From: Morella rubra
Lineage: Eukaryota; Streptophyta; Magnoliopsida; Fagales; Myricaceae
Direction of reading: 5' to 3'
Length of the DNA: 64,000 bases
Assembly (NCBI GenBank): GCA_003952965.2
Contig: CM025854.1
Location: forward strand, 8,567,845 to 8,631,844
The notes beneath the pieces are model-generated. The model saw nothing but the letters and a program-made list of their open reading frames with translations. It had not been told where the DNA came from and searched no databases. Shown one piece after another: positions 11,191-23,114 of this stretch. Position 1 is the first letter of the stretch. Each line of letters opens with the position of its first letter. The translations under genes were made by a program, and so were the position numbers.

Positions 11191-12601
11191 AACTAAAAGA
11201 CGGCGTATAAAGTACAATGCAGCTGTCTACACAGGCCACCAACAAAGTCCGCACAGATTAATTAAAATGGTAATGTTTTCAAATATAACCTAAATCTACC
11301 TGTTTGGATGGCTTCAACCCATCCGGACCAGTCGTGGAGAAGAAGACAAAGTCGACTCAGCCATGGCCAGTCTCTCTCCCACCTCCAAAACTCCCCCAAA
11401 CCAACACAAAATTATAGCCTAAATAATCCTACAACTTTATGCAATCCATATCAATACAAATATCGGCCATCAAACAACTGTGGTGGCCAAAAATCATTCA
11501 TGAAAATTTCTACTTAAATAATTTAAAAAACATGATTCTTATGCAAAAAAAATCAAGTAAAAGCATGAGAAACGTACCTGAATACGAAGAACACAATGAA
11601 AATGGAAGATTGTTGGACAAGAAACGTGAATGTAGGTTGAGAAATGAGAGAAACTACCGTTGTAAAAATTGCCGGTATACGTAAAAATGACGTTCAAATG
11701 GCTTATGTTCGACTTTACAATCTATCCACTCCGTTCAGATGGGACGTTCACTGCGATTTGGACATTACCGTTTTTCATGTGGACCAATCAAATTCCTCTG
11801 CATTAAATTTCAAATCGTGAACAGTTAGTAAAATTTTCTCGAAATGATGGCATCCAGACGATCTGAGTCTGTGCGGATGGTCAGACGTCTGTAATGTACA
11901 ACATGGAGTACCAACATTAGCCGAAATTATTGCCATACGTGTCCAGACGGTATGTGACTGTGAGGACGCTCGTAGCTATTCTCCACATTCTTCTTGAATA
12001 GATGTGTGTAAATCATGCACGGACTATCCCAGATGTTTGGAAGTCTATGTTAGATCGTACGGACGTTAAAGCAAATTTTCTGACGATTTGACCTGCATCA
12101 CTGATGGGTGACAAAGGGATTTTGTCACCCAACATATGTGTGCATGTCTTCATGTATCGTGCGGACGCGTTTGCAGTTGCTAACGAATGTTTTTAGTCAC
12201 GAATATGTGACGTTTTGCACTTTTTCAATCCTAAGTACCGTCCGAACGATGTTTAAAGACATCCGGAAGGTTTTGTAATTCCTGGCACACTTGGATAACA
12301 AAATTTTTATTTTGACATAAAAGGGCATGATTCGATGACAAAATTTGTTTTGAAACCCAGTAAATACATGTGTTTTTTTTTTTTATAAGTTAGCCTGGGT
12401 CTGACCCCCATAGGCCCAGGCCAACTAGAGCTCAATGGCCCTAAGGCCTAACCCAAATGTTTTATTCACCCCTCTCTCTCTCTCTTTCACAAAATCACAA
12501 TAGGTAAACAATTTTAATTTTTATGCACTGCAATTATTTCAGAATTAGAGATTTTGACATTTTGTGGAAATTTGAAATTTTTTTGGCAGTATCATTTTTA
12601 A
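11191..12601. other. Degenerate transposon-like spacer, no gene seen
   Basis: Many short motifs of the tccgcac / cagacg / gtccgaacg type are scattered on both strands, resembling the repeats upstream. From about 12380 to 12480 there is a short block rich in ggccc and ccagg, then a CT microsatellite. No credible reading frame is present. Confidence 0.4.
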
Positions 12602-12994
12602 TTAATTTGATTGTAACGTCAATTGAATGCAACCGTTGAAAAAGTATTTTCTACGATGAAGATCATCAAGAGTGATTTGCGTAATAGGATGGGAGATGAC
12701 TGGATGAATGATTGCATGGTAGTGTACATCGAGCAAGAAGTTTTTAAAACTATTGAGAATGAAACCATTTTGCAACATTTTCAGAAGATGCAAAATCGTA
12801 GGATGTAATTGTCACCTCTTAGTCGCAGTACATAGTACAGTACATGTATTCTAATATTTTTAATGCTTTTAGTCTTTAATTTTCGAAATTGTAACTCTAA
12901 CACAATTTTTTGCATTACCAAAGAAAAAAAATTCTTGTCATTTCGCCTTTAAAGTTCGACCCCCTTAGATTTTAATCCTGGCTCCGCCACTATT
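12602..12994 (+). pseudogene. hAT-type transposase C-terminal fragment
   Basis: The plus frame up to 12808 reads NATVEKVFSTMKIIKSDLRN, then RMGDDWMNDCMVVYIEQEVF and ENETILQHFQKMQNRRM. This is the C-terminal dimerisation region of plant hAT transposases often annotated as zinc finger MYM-type protein 1-like (family knowledge). The tail at about 12960-12994 (gacccccttagat, cctggctccgccac) resembles the ends seen on such elements. No N-terminal part or matching 5' end was found, so only the last ~390 bp survive. Confidence 0.7.
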
Positions 12995-13008
12995 GACACC
13001 TAAGGTCA

Positions 13009-13022
13009 ATTTTCTTGTAGTG
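13009..13022. repeat. Isolated CACTA-like terminus
   Basis: ttttcttgtagtg here is the reverse complement of cactacaagaaaa, the terminus of CACTA-type elements, facing right. A partner 5' end was not located. It may close the degenerate element holding the repeats at 9.8-11.2 kb, with the hAT remnant inserted just inside it. Confidence 0.45.
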
Positions 13023-13132
13023 TACCTAGGAAAGGCTACATATACATAGGATTGGGATCTTGCAATATTAATTGTATGTGTATTTATGTGATGAAGATTG
13101 TGACCATGATACAAGCAATTTGTTGGTAATCG

Positions 13133-14405
13133 CACTACAAAAAAAACAGGTCTGTAGAGGTAGTCTTTTTAGTAGCAATCGTTAAAAAACGCCGCTAAAG
13201 AAGTAAGCTATAGCAACGGTCACGGTGACCGCCACTATAGGTCTAATTTCTATCAATATTATTGGGTTACAGAGGTGATGTTTACTGTTCTTCTCTTTAT
13301 TACATTAATTTTTTTTCCTTTTTTATCTTTTCCTCTGGTTGGGGTAAACAATTTTTTACCTTATATTCCTCAAGTTCTCTGGTGAAGTTGGCTGAGTACT
13401 GAGAAGTAGAGGGGTGTGAAATTAAAGGGCCCAATAAATGTATGAATATGATATATACCCCTCTATGTGCGTAATGTTGTGGGTATCGGCTGCAATTTGT
13501 TGTTAGTCTTATAATTCATAAATTGTGTCTATAGCCCAATTCAATGAAAAACATTTTACGGTTTAAAATGGGATTTTTTGTGAGGCTTAGTCCTTGATGG
13601 GATTTTTTGACCCGTTTTGACACAAAAAATCTAGAGTTGCTTATAGCCTTATATACAAGTAGATATTTTGTTTACATAAATCTTTTGTTTATTTCTATTT
13701 ATCATGTGATATTTATTTTCTATTACAGGAATTCAAGAGGATATTGATGTGTAAACGGAGGAAGATTTTAATTGGCCCTTGTTTATTGTGTTGTATTTGA
13801 ATATTTTAGTTGGTCCTTGCTTATTGTTATTTTATATTAGAAACTTGTTACTTTTTAGATTACTTGTAGAGATTTTTGTGTTTGTTGTAAAACGTTATTA
13901 ATCAATGATGAAGTATATTTTGATTATTAAACGTTGTTGTAAACCTTGTTCTTTAAGTTTTTACATCCAATGAATTATGGTTATTAAAATAAATTTGTAT
14001 TACCGATTATAGGAAAAAATTAGTGGTATTTTAAAAATGATGGCACATAAAGCAAAAAAAAAAACGATGGCAAACATTTAGCAGCGGTCACTTGACCGCT
14101 GCTGTAGATGTTTAAAAGCAGGAAAAAAAGGACCTATAGCAACGTTTATTGAAATGCTGCAGAAAAAACCATGATGCGCTTCGCTTCGGGTCTATAGCGG
14201 CGGTCACAAACGCCGCTAGCCGACCGCCGCTATAGACCAGCGGTCTTCACCAGAGGTCTCGAAAACCGCTGTTATAGCCTATTGCGACGGTGCAATAGCA
14301 GCGGTAGCGACCGCTACTAAAACACCGCCGTTATAGGCTATAACGGCAGTTTTCGCACCTTTAGCAGCGGTTAGAAACCGCTGCTAAAGGTTGTATTTTT
14401 TGTAG
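13133..14405. mobile_element. Non-autonomous CACTA-like DNA transposon, 1.27 kb
   Basis: The left end is cactacaaaaaaaac and the right end ttttttgtag, an inverted pair whose last bases have decayed on the right. Both ends carry subterminal repeats of agcggcggt / accgctgctaaag in direct and inverted order (13150-13250 and 14080-14395), so the ends can form stem-loops. The middle is AT-rich and noncoding. The sequence atcg occurs on both sides but a clean 3-bp target duplication cannot be fixed. Confidence 0.7.
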
Positions 14406-14479
14406 GATCGGGATGCTGTTAATTTAGAGTATTTGCTTTGCTAATTGAAGTCATTAGTTATCATACCTGATGTTTAAAT

Positions 14480-14870
14480 TTTATTGATTTCCCATTTTCT
14501 ACCAGAATATATATGGACGTTGGTGGACAAATGTGGCATATCCAAAGGACATAGGAGCTGGAATGAGCCGATAATCTGGGTCTCTGAGGAGTCGAAGAGG
14601 AGGAAACTCCTACATGCGATTATCAGATTGGCTCTATGGCAGTCTGGCGGGAGTACATGCTATTTGGAGGGAACGCAATTCCAGAATGTATGCAGGGAAA
14701 AAACGCAAGCTGGTGCAGGTATACTTGGTCGGAGGATGTTGTTTCTGCTGTCGTCAGCGATATATAACCGCAATAGATTGGGAAAATTTCCTAGTTCCGA
14801 GGCTAGCTATTTCTCGTCTCCAAGTGGGGACCTTCCAAATGCGATATCATGAATATATCCCCTGATTATT
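14480..14870 (+). pseudogene. LINE ORF2 3' scrap
   Basis: Two plus frames share the signal: SEESKRRKLLHAIIRLALW and, shifted, GVHAIWRERNSRMYAGKKRK. The pattern RLAL...HAIWRERNSR is the zinc-finger-distal tail of plant LINE reverse transcriptases. There is a frameshift, no poly(A) and no visible target duplication. It begins 75 bp after the CACTA-like element. Confidence 0.6.
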
Positions 14871-17400
14871 CGCCGCTCAATATGTGTTTTTTGGGATAAT
14901 TCATAAAATTGAGGCATTTTAATTTTAAAAAATAAAAAATAATAAAGTCATAAATTTTTTTTCTTCCTTTGTAGATGCAAAATTACTTTACAAATGATTT
15001 GTACTATATTTTTGAGCTTTTTAATTACCAACATTTTTGTATATTAGTCATTTCAAAGATGAACAAGTTGATACAAAAAGGGAATAATAAATTAATAAAA
15101 GTGAATGGATGCTTTGACGATTGGTTGAGGAGTTGCTTTGCCCAATATTGTTTAGCAAAAATAAAAAAAGGTAATACTTTCATGAGAAGCTATTTTGCTT
15201 AGAAAAAAATCGGTTATAGGATGAGTGTTAATTAGACTCTTATTATTACTAGTGCTATGATTCCTATTTTCTAGGCTATAATATGGAGTCTGAGACGTTA
15301 GGGATTGCTGACCCGCCTACCATCTGAGCCCCCGGTAAGATTGGCTACTGGTCTGCTTGTGTGCTGATTTTTCTCAGCGTGTAATATTGACGTTGTATAG
15401 CCCATACGGGAGGGAACATGCATGCATGCTTGAGATGAACGGCATGAACCGAAATTTAAACTTTGAATACTCAGTTTGATTCAATCACATCTGACATGCA
15501 TCCCTGCAGGCATATATTGGCTCCCACATGAAAAATAGTTACACAGCTAGAACACGTTCATGCCTTTGATCTCGACCTGTGCGTATATATATATATATAT
15601 ACGGAAATGATTAAAGGAAGATGAAAAAAGGCACGTGCAGGAAAAGGACGGGCTGGGTTCTAGAATATAAAATGTATGTTATTGGAGAGAAATGAACGGC
15701 CGAATAGTAATGATGACGTCCCCCATTGAACAGCTCCTAATTTGCCTGTGAAAATTAAATATATTGGTTTTAAAAAAATGCAACTGGGTAGGGTTGGTCT
15801 CCAATATCTCGTAATTTGCATTTCCAAATATAAATATTTTATAAGGGAAAGAGAGTGATGCCAAGAGAGGGGCTGCTGGCCGCGGGGTACTGCCTCAACC
15901 AACTTTCAATCTCAAACAGAAGCCTTGCTAGAACGTTAGTTCAGAGGAGACGCAATTATTTGTGAAGCTTGAAAAGAGTGGGTAGCTATCGAGATTCAAG
16001 TAATCGATCCATCTCTACTTTTATAACATTTGGGGGGGGGGGGGGGGGGGGGGGGGGCGGACACTACTATTAACTTAATAGAATGACTATGTCGCTTTTC
16101 TTTCTGCCATATATATATATATTGTTATTCAACGAATAAAGCTTTGTTGGATGCCGTTAATTAATTAATTGTCTTTTGTCATTTCCTCCTTATTATTTGT
16201 TTACTTTTTTTTATTCATAAATATTTATTAAACTTCAAACCCGAGGTACGTATTTGTAATAAATTACTGGAGGAAAACTTTAAATTAATTTTGTTTTTAT
16301 AATCTTCATGACTAGACGTTTGATCCATTTCAGACTGATCTGGCTTTCTATTATTTCTTTTTTCTTCTTGCTTGTCTACGATAGCTAGTTTTCTATATAT
16401 ATATATATATATATGATTTCATCAATATGTTAACTTGTACGAAAGATACAGAGGGGAGCTCCCTTCACACGAGAGGTGGATATCCCCCTTACCCCAGGTT
16501 TCAATATTCGGATAATTTTCGCTTCTTCTTTTTTTGGGTAATTTTTCTTTGTTATTCTCTAGATGCTGAACCCATTCGATTTGAATGAGCTAGACCCCAG
16601 TACATTAATACCTGATAGAGATGTTGCATGCGTAAATTCGAACGTAAATTTATAAAATTGAAAACTGCTGATTTCTTGACAAAAAAAAGTACATGTGAAA
16701 GTAAGTAATTTTGTTAAATGTGTATTTTTTTTCTTTAAAATAATTTTTTTTTCATACTTAATATTGTCAATATTTGAGCAACTCTCTTAAAAAAATACAC
16801 ATAATTAATTTATCTACCCTTCGTGATGTCATAGACAAGCTGTCAGACAATATATATTATTCTCTCTTTTTTTCAGAGCCAAATTAGTGAAGACAATATT
16901 ATATATGCCTTGTCATCAAACTCTAATTCAAACGATCAAATGCCGTTTCTTTCTTTTCCTCGTTCTTGGCTATTTTTAGCCGTGGCCCGTGGATCACACG
17001 GCATCCAAGTTGAAAACTACCAGCACAATTGTACAGCCACTCGCAACTAATTAACACTTACAAGCTGGTATATATGCATTTCATAAAACCTCATTAATTA
17101 GAGACATCACCAGGCAGGATGCAGAAGCTAAACAACTATTTATCAGTAATATTATTTATTTTTTATCTAGATCTACGCAGGTGTTTAATCTATTAAGTAC
17201 TAAACTGGAGATATTTTTATTGTTTGTTTTTTGTTTTTTTTTGCTCAGATATTATTGTTCGTTTTTCTCTGAAGAAAATTACCCTAGTGGTATAAGATCT
17301 TTCTTCTATTTTTCGAAGGACCACATGAGAATTCGCACACATGGACCAATTAATGAATAGTAGACGCATCAGTCGACATTGAAATTATTATTATGGCAAA
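14871..17400. other. Upstream region of MYB1, no other gene seen
   Basis: AT-rich intergenic DNA. It holds a 26-G run, several AT microsatellites (15587-15600, 16394-16414) and a G-box core cacgtg at 15632-15637. The words aaccaactttcaatctca (15897 region) recur weakly upstream of the second MYB (30543 region), perhaps a trace of the ancestral promoter. No coding frame is convincing. Confidence 0.5.
16032..16057 (+). repeat. G26 homopolymer
   Basis: An uninterrupted run of 26 G about 1.5 kb upstream of the MYB1 start. It could form a G-quadruplex. Length is unreliable in any assembly. Confidence 0.9.
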
Positions 17401-17408
17401 AATGCAGC

Positions 17409-17416
17409 TATAAGTA
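17409..17416 (+). promoter_or_regulatory. Candidate TATA box of MYB1
   Basis: tataagta lies 120 bp before the ATG. Transcription would start near 17440, leaving a ~95-base leader that contains the GA microsatellite. Confidence 0.45.
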
Positions 17417-17476
17417 TCCGTCTCCTACACGAGAGGAAACATTCAATACAATCATACAGATTGCATATCACTACAG

Positions 17477-17504
17477 GAGAGAGAGAGAGAGAGAGAGAGA
17501 GAGA
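17477..17504 (+). repeat. (GA)14 in the MYB1 leader
   Basis: Fourteen GA units end 31 bp before the MYB1 start codon. GA repeats in plant leaders can be bound by BBR/BPC GAGA factors (family knowledge). The second MYB has no such repeat. Confidence 0.85.
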
Positions 17505-17535
17505 TCGGTGGTAACTGGCCGGAGAAGAGTGCCAG

Positions 17536-17929
17536 ATGGGGAGAAGCCCTTGTTGCTCCAAGGAGGGCTTGAACAGGGGTGCTTGGACAGCTCAAGAAGA
17601 CAAAATTCTCAGAGAATACATTAGAGTCCATGGTGAAGGGAAATGGAGAAACCTTCCCAAAAGAGCAGGTAAGATAGCAAGTACTTAAGAAATTAGAGTC
17701 ACTTTCCTTCTTTTCTTTTCGCCTTGTTTAGTAAGAGCTAAGAATAATAATATAACCTGGTCTTCACATAACTGCTTCTTTTTGCAGGTTTGAAAAGATG
17801 TGGAAAGAGCTGCAGGCTTCGCTGGTTGAATTACCTGAGACCTGATATTAAGAGGGGTAACATATCACCGGACGAGGAAGAACTAATTGTTAGGCTTCAT
17901 AAGCTGTTGGGGAACAGGTTTTTGTCTCT

Positions 17930-17967
<38 letters not shown>

Positions 17968-18730
17968 AGAAAACATCTATTGGTTAGCTCCAGTATGATG
18001 CAAGAGTATTATAATTTGACGCTAAGGTGAAGATACTGAGGCAGCTGTTCCTATTGGTCTTTATAGATGGTCTCTGATAGCTGGCAGACTTCCAGGGCGA
18101 ACAGACAATGAAATCAAGAACTACTGGAACACAAATTTAGGCAGGAAAGTTCAAGACCACCAAACCGCTTCTCCAAATACTAAGCTTTCAAGCCTGTCTA
18201 ATGAGAACTATTTGAAGAAGCCCAAGATCGATCGGTCCCATAACGGGACCTCGCAATTACCATCCAAGGTGGATTTGCACGTTGTGCGGACCAAGGCAAT
18301 CAAGTGTTCTAAGGTTTTTATCATACCGCAGCCTAATAATAGTAAACATTTTGACACCATGGAGACAGGGCTTTCAGCCGACGGTGACCATACGGGTAAT
18401 GAGCCCGCGGACATAGATATGTACAAAGGACCATTGTCCTCTGCTAGCGGAGAAACTAATCAGCCATCGGATTTCATGGTGGATTTCAATATGGGGGAGC
18501 TTTGCTTCTCTGATCTTCTCAACTCTTACTTTCCAGAATCATGTCATGACGTCAAACATGGCAACGATAACAAGAATGGATTATCGCCTTCTACTGAACA
18601 ATCTTTGATGATCTCAGATGAAATGCTGCACGATTGGACCATCAGCAATTGTATTCAACCAAATGTAGCTCCCGAACTCCAGTCTTTGGCTTCATTTCTT
18701 GATTCTGAAGGGGAATGGCAGGTTGAATAA
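17536..18730 (+). CDS. R2R3-MYB transcription factor, TT2/proanthocyanidin type (first copy)
   Basis: Three exons, 17536-17668, 17788-17917 and 18067-18730, with GT-AG introns, encode 308 residues. The start follows the family N-terminus [21 protein letters not shown]2 and R3 repeats fill residues ~14-117; introns sit at the conserved MYB positions. The R3 helix [20 protein letters not shown] fits the [DE]Lx2Rx3Lx6Lx3R bHLH-binding motif. Residues 160-171 read [12 protein letters not shown], the subgroup 5 (TT2/MYBPA2-like) signature, and an acidic tail ends near FLDSEGEW. Such nuclear proteins work with bHLH and WD40 partners on proanthocyanidin genes such as ANR (family knowledge); the role here is inferred. 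No break is seen. Confidence 0.93.
17932..17966 (+). repeat. (TC)n in MYB1 intron 2
   Basis: About 17 TC units begin 14 bp after the intron 2 donor site. The MYB2 intron at the same position has only a few CT units (ctcttcctctctc). Confidence 0.85.
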
Positions 18731-20729
18731 TTAATACAATACGGGCCGTGTTAACAAGACAATGACACCTCAGTCTTTTTCTGCTCTTCTCCTCCTCCTT
18801 AGAAGATTTTACGTTTGATGTTTTCCCGACAATGTAAAAGTATAATAGTGCTCATGTATTGCCATAATGGGTGATGTTAGCTATCTTGTTCCATAAATAA
18901 AGCACAAAGGACTGTTTTTAGTGTATGGCTAGTGCGAAGCTAGAATCAAATAATAAGATGAGCCTTTTCATTCCTCTTTGTCACGCACTCCTTCTGGTCA
19001 GCTTTTTGTATCATCGATCCCACTAACAATTTATACTAACAATTTATCGCTTCTGTCTTCGCTTTTTCTTTTTTGTCTGGTTCAAAAATCCTAACCAATT
19101 TACTTTAAGAGGTGTTTTGTAGCGACAATATGCTCTCCTCATTATACAACAATTCAAACGTCTTCTATATTGTACAACAAAATTTGGTCTCATTGGGCTA
19201 ATTGGCTTTGAAGTACCAATTTGCTTGCGAAAATACTTCTAGTCGATTTCACATCTTCATTGACCTTGGCTTTGAAGTAGGAAGATACAGAGCTATAAGA
19301 TAGTGCTTACCAATAAAGAAGGAGAAAATTATGTTTCATTTGACCTTGGATCGAACAAGCTGCAGCTAGCTGTATTGAAAGCCAATACTGATCCCCAAAT
19401 CATGCCTAGATAAAATCGCTGGTAAACTACACACAGTACCGACTACCCGTGATTTATGGCATATGACTAGGTAAATAAATATTCTACCCCAAGAAGCGTT
19501 AATTTGAGGCACGTTCTGGGTAAATAATTTGCCCAGTGGGCCATCTTGTACACCAATTCTCCCCATTAAAATTTACACGCACCAAAGTTCATAGAAGGGC
19601 TTTTTTTAACCTTGTTCTAAGCTACAAGCATTTCCCATTGTTGCTCCTCCAGACTCCGGCCAGTCCCAGAACCAGGAGCCTATTTTTTGAAACTAAATTA
19701 TCGGTTGGAATTTCTAAATAAAACGCACTGAGAGAGAATGCAGTGGTCCAGTGGACACTCGGTACCGATTGCCGAACCCATCCAACTTTCAACAGTAGAA
19801 GAATGGTAGGTGCGCGCGCGAGAGTGCAGTACAGTACGTTCACTGTCTGACAGTCGACAGCTATAAATGTAAAACGACCCTTGAACTACGACTCAAACAT
19901 GAAACAACTAGTTTTGGACCTTACTTTGCTACCGGCCCCCACCCAAAAAAAAAAAACTCACTTCTTAGAAGGGATTGTGAGCAGTCTGGAAGCTATTCTC
20001 ATAAGCTGCTGCCTTCACCGTACTCCCTCCGTAGGTTCTTCCATCTGCGCGGAGTAACCCAACAACCTGTGTGCTTCGTTATATTTAGTCCGACCAGCTT
20101 TGCTTTAGCTTCATAATTTATCACTTGGGTATGTTTGTAACTTCTAATTAATTTAGTAGCCCCTTCTTCCGTCTCTCTGTCTCCCCTTTTTATATTGCTT
20201 TTTGTGTTCTTGAAGGATTTTACGAGTTCTGTCCAGAGAAATGAAGAGGGCCTAAGCTAATGAATGGTATAACTTTCCTTCAAGAAAAGATAGTTTCATA
20301 TTAAAATAAAGAATAAAATACAAATTAGAGTAGAAAAACACACACACACACACACAAAAAAAAAACAATGAATTTAATCTTTTTGCATTACCTTGACTAC
20401 TCTTCATGTTCACGCGGTCTGTGTTCCAACTCCAAATCCGGACTCATTATAACGTCACGTAATCTTGTAACAGACAAATAATAAAATACAACCAGTTAGA
20501 ATATTATAGCTTTTTTTTTGTTTGTTTTCCTCTTGACTTTTCTTCAGATGGTGGAGGATGATCTTTCTAAAAAATATCCTGGCCACAAAAGAACAGAAAT
20601 TTGTTCAATATTGTATATATTAATTTACGCTTTCACCCCGCGAGGGACGCCAATATGGCCCAACATCAACCAATTCTTTATTTTCCCTGAACTAACATCA
20701 TGCAATTTACCAAACCATAACACTATCTA
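18731..20729. other. MYB1 3' UTR and spacer, no gene seen
   Basis: A polyadenylation-type signal aataaa lies at 18896-18901, 166 bp past the stop. The rest is AT-rich intergenic DNA with an (AC)n stretch near 20338-20355. The open frames between 19366 and 19843 overlap on both strands and look random. Confidence 0.5.
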
Positions 20730-21134
20730 AATAATATATATCTTCCAGCCAGGAAAGTATGTACATGATCTATAATATATTTGTTAGAAACACCAAATTA
20801 AGGACCCACTTTTAGGTTAAAAGGTGATCAGTCGTGAGGAAACCACTTTGAAGCTGCCTCTCTAACTGGTCCAATTTCTAGGGAGATGAATGCATGCGAC
20901 CTTATAAGAATTTCAGCTGGGTAGCAGATGTGGCTATACACTTTAATTATAGTACTGTTCAACGGGGTATAGTTAATTAGTCCTCTACCTGCTACGTATG
21001 GTTGATGCAGGGGAATTAAGAAAACAATACGAAAGGCTACAGGAATTTCACAATATAAGAGATCAGAGGCTACAAGAATTTCACATCATTCATGCGTCCC
21101 CCCCTTTCCCCATATCGTTTCCTAAGAGAAATTA

Positions 21135-21697
21135 CGGTATTTTAATTCCATTCCGTCATGTTGGTGGCTCTTGCGTTGTATTTTGGATTCTATATCAGAG
21201 ATCAGTCCTTGATGACTCCGGCAAATCAATATATTAATTAATGCCATAAATTATAAAAGTGGAGAAAAACATAACTTCTACAAGTACTGCTTAATTACTT
21301 ACTTAGAAGTGCAAGGACATAGAGTCGTCATGATAGCGGATTGGGATACTCATTTAGTTCTTGCTTTTTCTTTTTCTTTTTCTTTTTTTCTTTTTTACAT
21401 GTGAGATTTCATGCAGTACGTGCCAATTATATTTAAGTCTTGAATGGCAGACATGTGATGTGGCGTTCCACGTACGTTCAAATTTTGTCAGAGTTTCAGA
21501 TGGCATTATATGAAGGAGTGATTAATTATTTTGTACGCCTGTCATTCTTAATTAAGGGATAATTTAATGAATTCGAGGTAAAATGGGAAATAATTTAAAA
21601 TTTTTGTATAAATTAAGGGAAAATAAAAGTTGAAATTGTTCCATGTTATCTGCACGTCCCACAAAGACCTAGAATTACGACAACAACATATTATTGA
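21135..21697 (+). repeat. Segment inverted relative to its paralogue
   Basis: This 563-bp piece matches the reverse complement of 27311-27883. Shared marks include gattctatatcagag, gatgactccggcaaatcaa, and ttaagtcttgaatggcagac, plus acatgtgatg and agtttcagatg. Flanks on both sides are collinear between the copies: ctaagagaaat at left, tcagcttg...gaa at right. Confidence 0.88.
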
Positions 21698-21821
21698 TCA
21701 GCTTGAAGAATGTGCAGAATCATCTTTTTAAGGCCGTGGAAATCAAGATTTTAATTAAGAAAACAGATCTTCACATGTGAGGAGCACCTGCAGCCTTGCA
21801 AGTGGCCGTTCGATCGCTTTT

Positions 21822-22090
21822 TTATATATCACGTGGGGCCTCCTTACCACTTGATGATTTACTTACTAAATTAAGATGTATTAATGATCCATGTACGTCT
21901 CCATGATATGGTCATGCAAGTTGTCGATTCATACCTATTTTTTAAAAAAAAAAAAATCAATTATATATCGCGTGGGGCCTCCTTACCACTTGATGATTTA
22001 CTTACTAAATTAAGATATATTGATGATCTATGTCCGTCTCCATGATATGGTTTTGCAAGTTGTCGATTCATAGCTATTTTAAAAATAAAA
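21822..22090 (+). repeat. ~139-bp tandem duplication
   Basis: Two units start at 21822 and 21961; each contains gtggggcctccttaccactt, ttgatgatttacttacta, and gcaagttgtcgattcata. The paralogous block at about 27975-28090 has one unit, so the duplication happened in copy 1 after the blocks separated. Confidence 0.85.
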
Positions 22091-22601
22091 TAATAATAAA
22101 TGAAGTTGGACTTGGAACTTGAAACATCAACATAAACGTGAAGTACTTGAACTCGATTCGTAAGTTACTTTAATTGTTATAGCGTACGTAATCAAACCGC
22201 CGAGGTTTTGTTTCCTAGTGAGAGATAATAGTGTTTGTGGGAAAAACCTTTAACTCACGAGATTATTGCAAGTGGGACACTAGTTACTCGTTTCATGTTC
22301 TGCCTAGACAGTGATTAAGGTTAATTAAGTATCAAAATAAAGATAGAAATCCTTTTCAATTTGCAACATTAAATGTTGTAATTAATAAGTGCAACATTAA
22401 ATGTTGTAAGCGTCATATGATGTGTCTACCTCTCTTCAAATTAGATTATTTAATTGAAATAACAAACTGGAGAGAGTTTGAACAAAAAAGAGGTGCATAT
22501 GGATACATGGATGACTTGAATGACTGGTATCCGCATGAATTGTTATGCGTTAAGGATAATCATAACCTTATCATTAAGTTACAACTAGCTCCATCTGGTA
22601 C

Positions 22602-23100
22602 CACCAAACCGCTGCTCGAAATAGTTAGCTTTCAAGCCTGTCTAATGAGAACTATTTGAAGAAGCCCAAGATTGATCGGTCCCATAACGGGACCACCCAA
22701 TTACTATCCAAGATGGATTTGCACGTGGTGCGGACCAAGGCAATCAAGTGCTCTAAGGTTTTAATCATACCGCAGCCTAATAATAGTAAACATTTTGACA
22801 CCAAGGAGGCAGGGCTTTCAGCCGACGGTGACCATACCGGTAATAAGCCCGCGGACATAGACATGCACAAAGGACCAGTGTCCTCTGCTAGCGGAGAAAC
22901 TAATCAGCCATCGGATTTCATGGTGGAATTCAATATGGGGGAGCTTTGCTTCTGTGATCGATCTTCTCAACTCTTTACTTTCAAGAATCATGTGAATTCA
23001 AATTACATGGCAAAAATAACAAGAATGCATTATCTCCCTCTACTGAACAATCTTTGATTATCTCAGTTGAAATGCTGCCCAATTAGACCATCAGCAATTG
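22602..23100 (+). pseudogene. Broken copy of the MYB1 last exon
   Basis: From accaccaaaccgct (22602) to agcaattgt (about 23100) the sequence follows MYB1 exon 3 (about 18157-18652) closely: [20 protein letters not shown], then [20 protein letters not shown], and a MGELCF box. The MYB DNA-binding exons are absent. A 4-bp repeat insertion (gatcgatc, near 22957) and further changes shift the frame, so the acidic tail is lost and a stop comes at 23055. The left junction falls on a short accac match between MYB exon and duplicated spacer, suggesting microhomology-mediated joining. It derives from MYB1, not MYB2. Confidence 0.9.
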
Positions 23101-23114
23101 TGTGGTAGGTAGTC

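Larger units (their letters stand above)
20730..22640 (+). repeat. Segmental duplication, copy 1 (paired with 26115-28690)
   Basis: The block starts atatcttccagcca and runs through aggtta, gaggaaaccactttgaagctgc, a C-rich spot near 21096-21115 and catatcgttt.ctaagagaaat. It then carries the inverted segment, aagaaaacagatcttcacat, and ends near ccttatcattaagtt. The same marks occur in the same order at 26115-28690, except that 21135-21697 is reversed there. No coding sequence is seen. Confidence 0.85.

Noticed and set aside
17379-17624. 81-codon plus frame overlapping MYB1 exon 1
   Set aside because: It is in a different register from the conserved MGRSPCC start and runs through the GA repeat, so it is a shadow of the MYB exon.
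21822-22090. Possible LTR pair
   Set aside because: The two ~139-bp units are adjacent with only a few bases between them, so they are a tandem duplication. The paralogue has a single unit.
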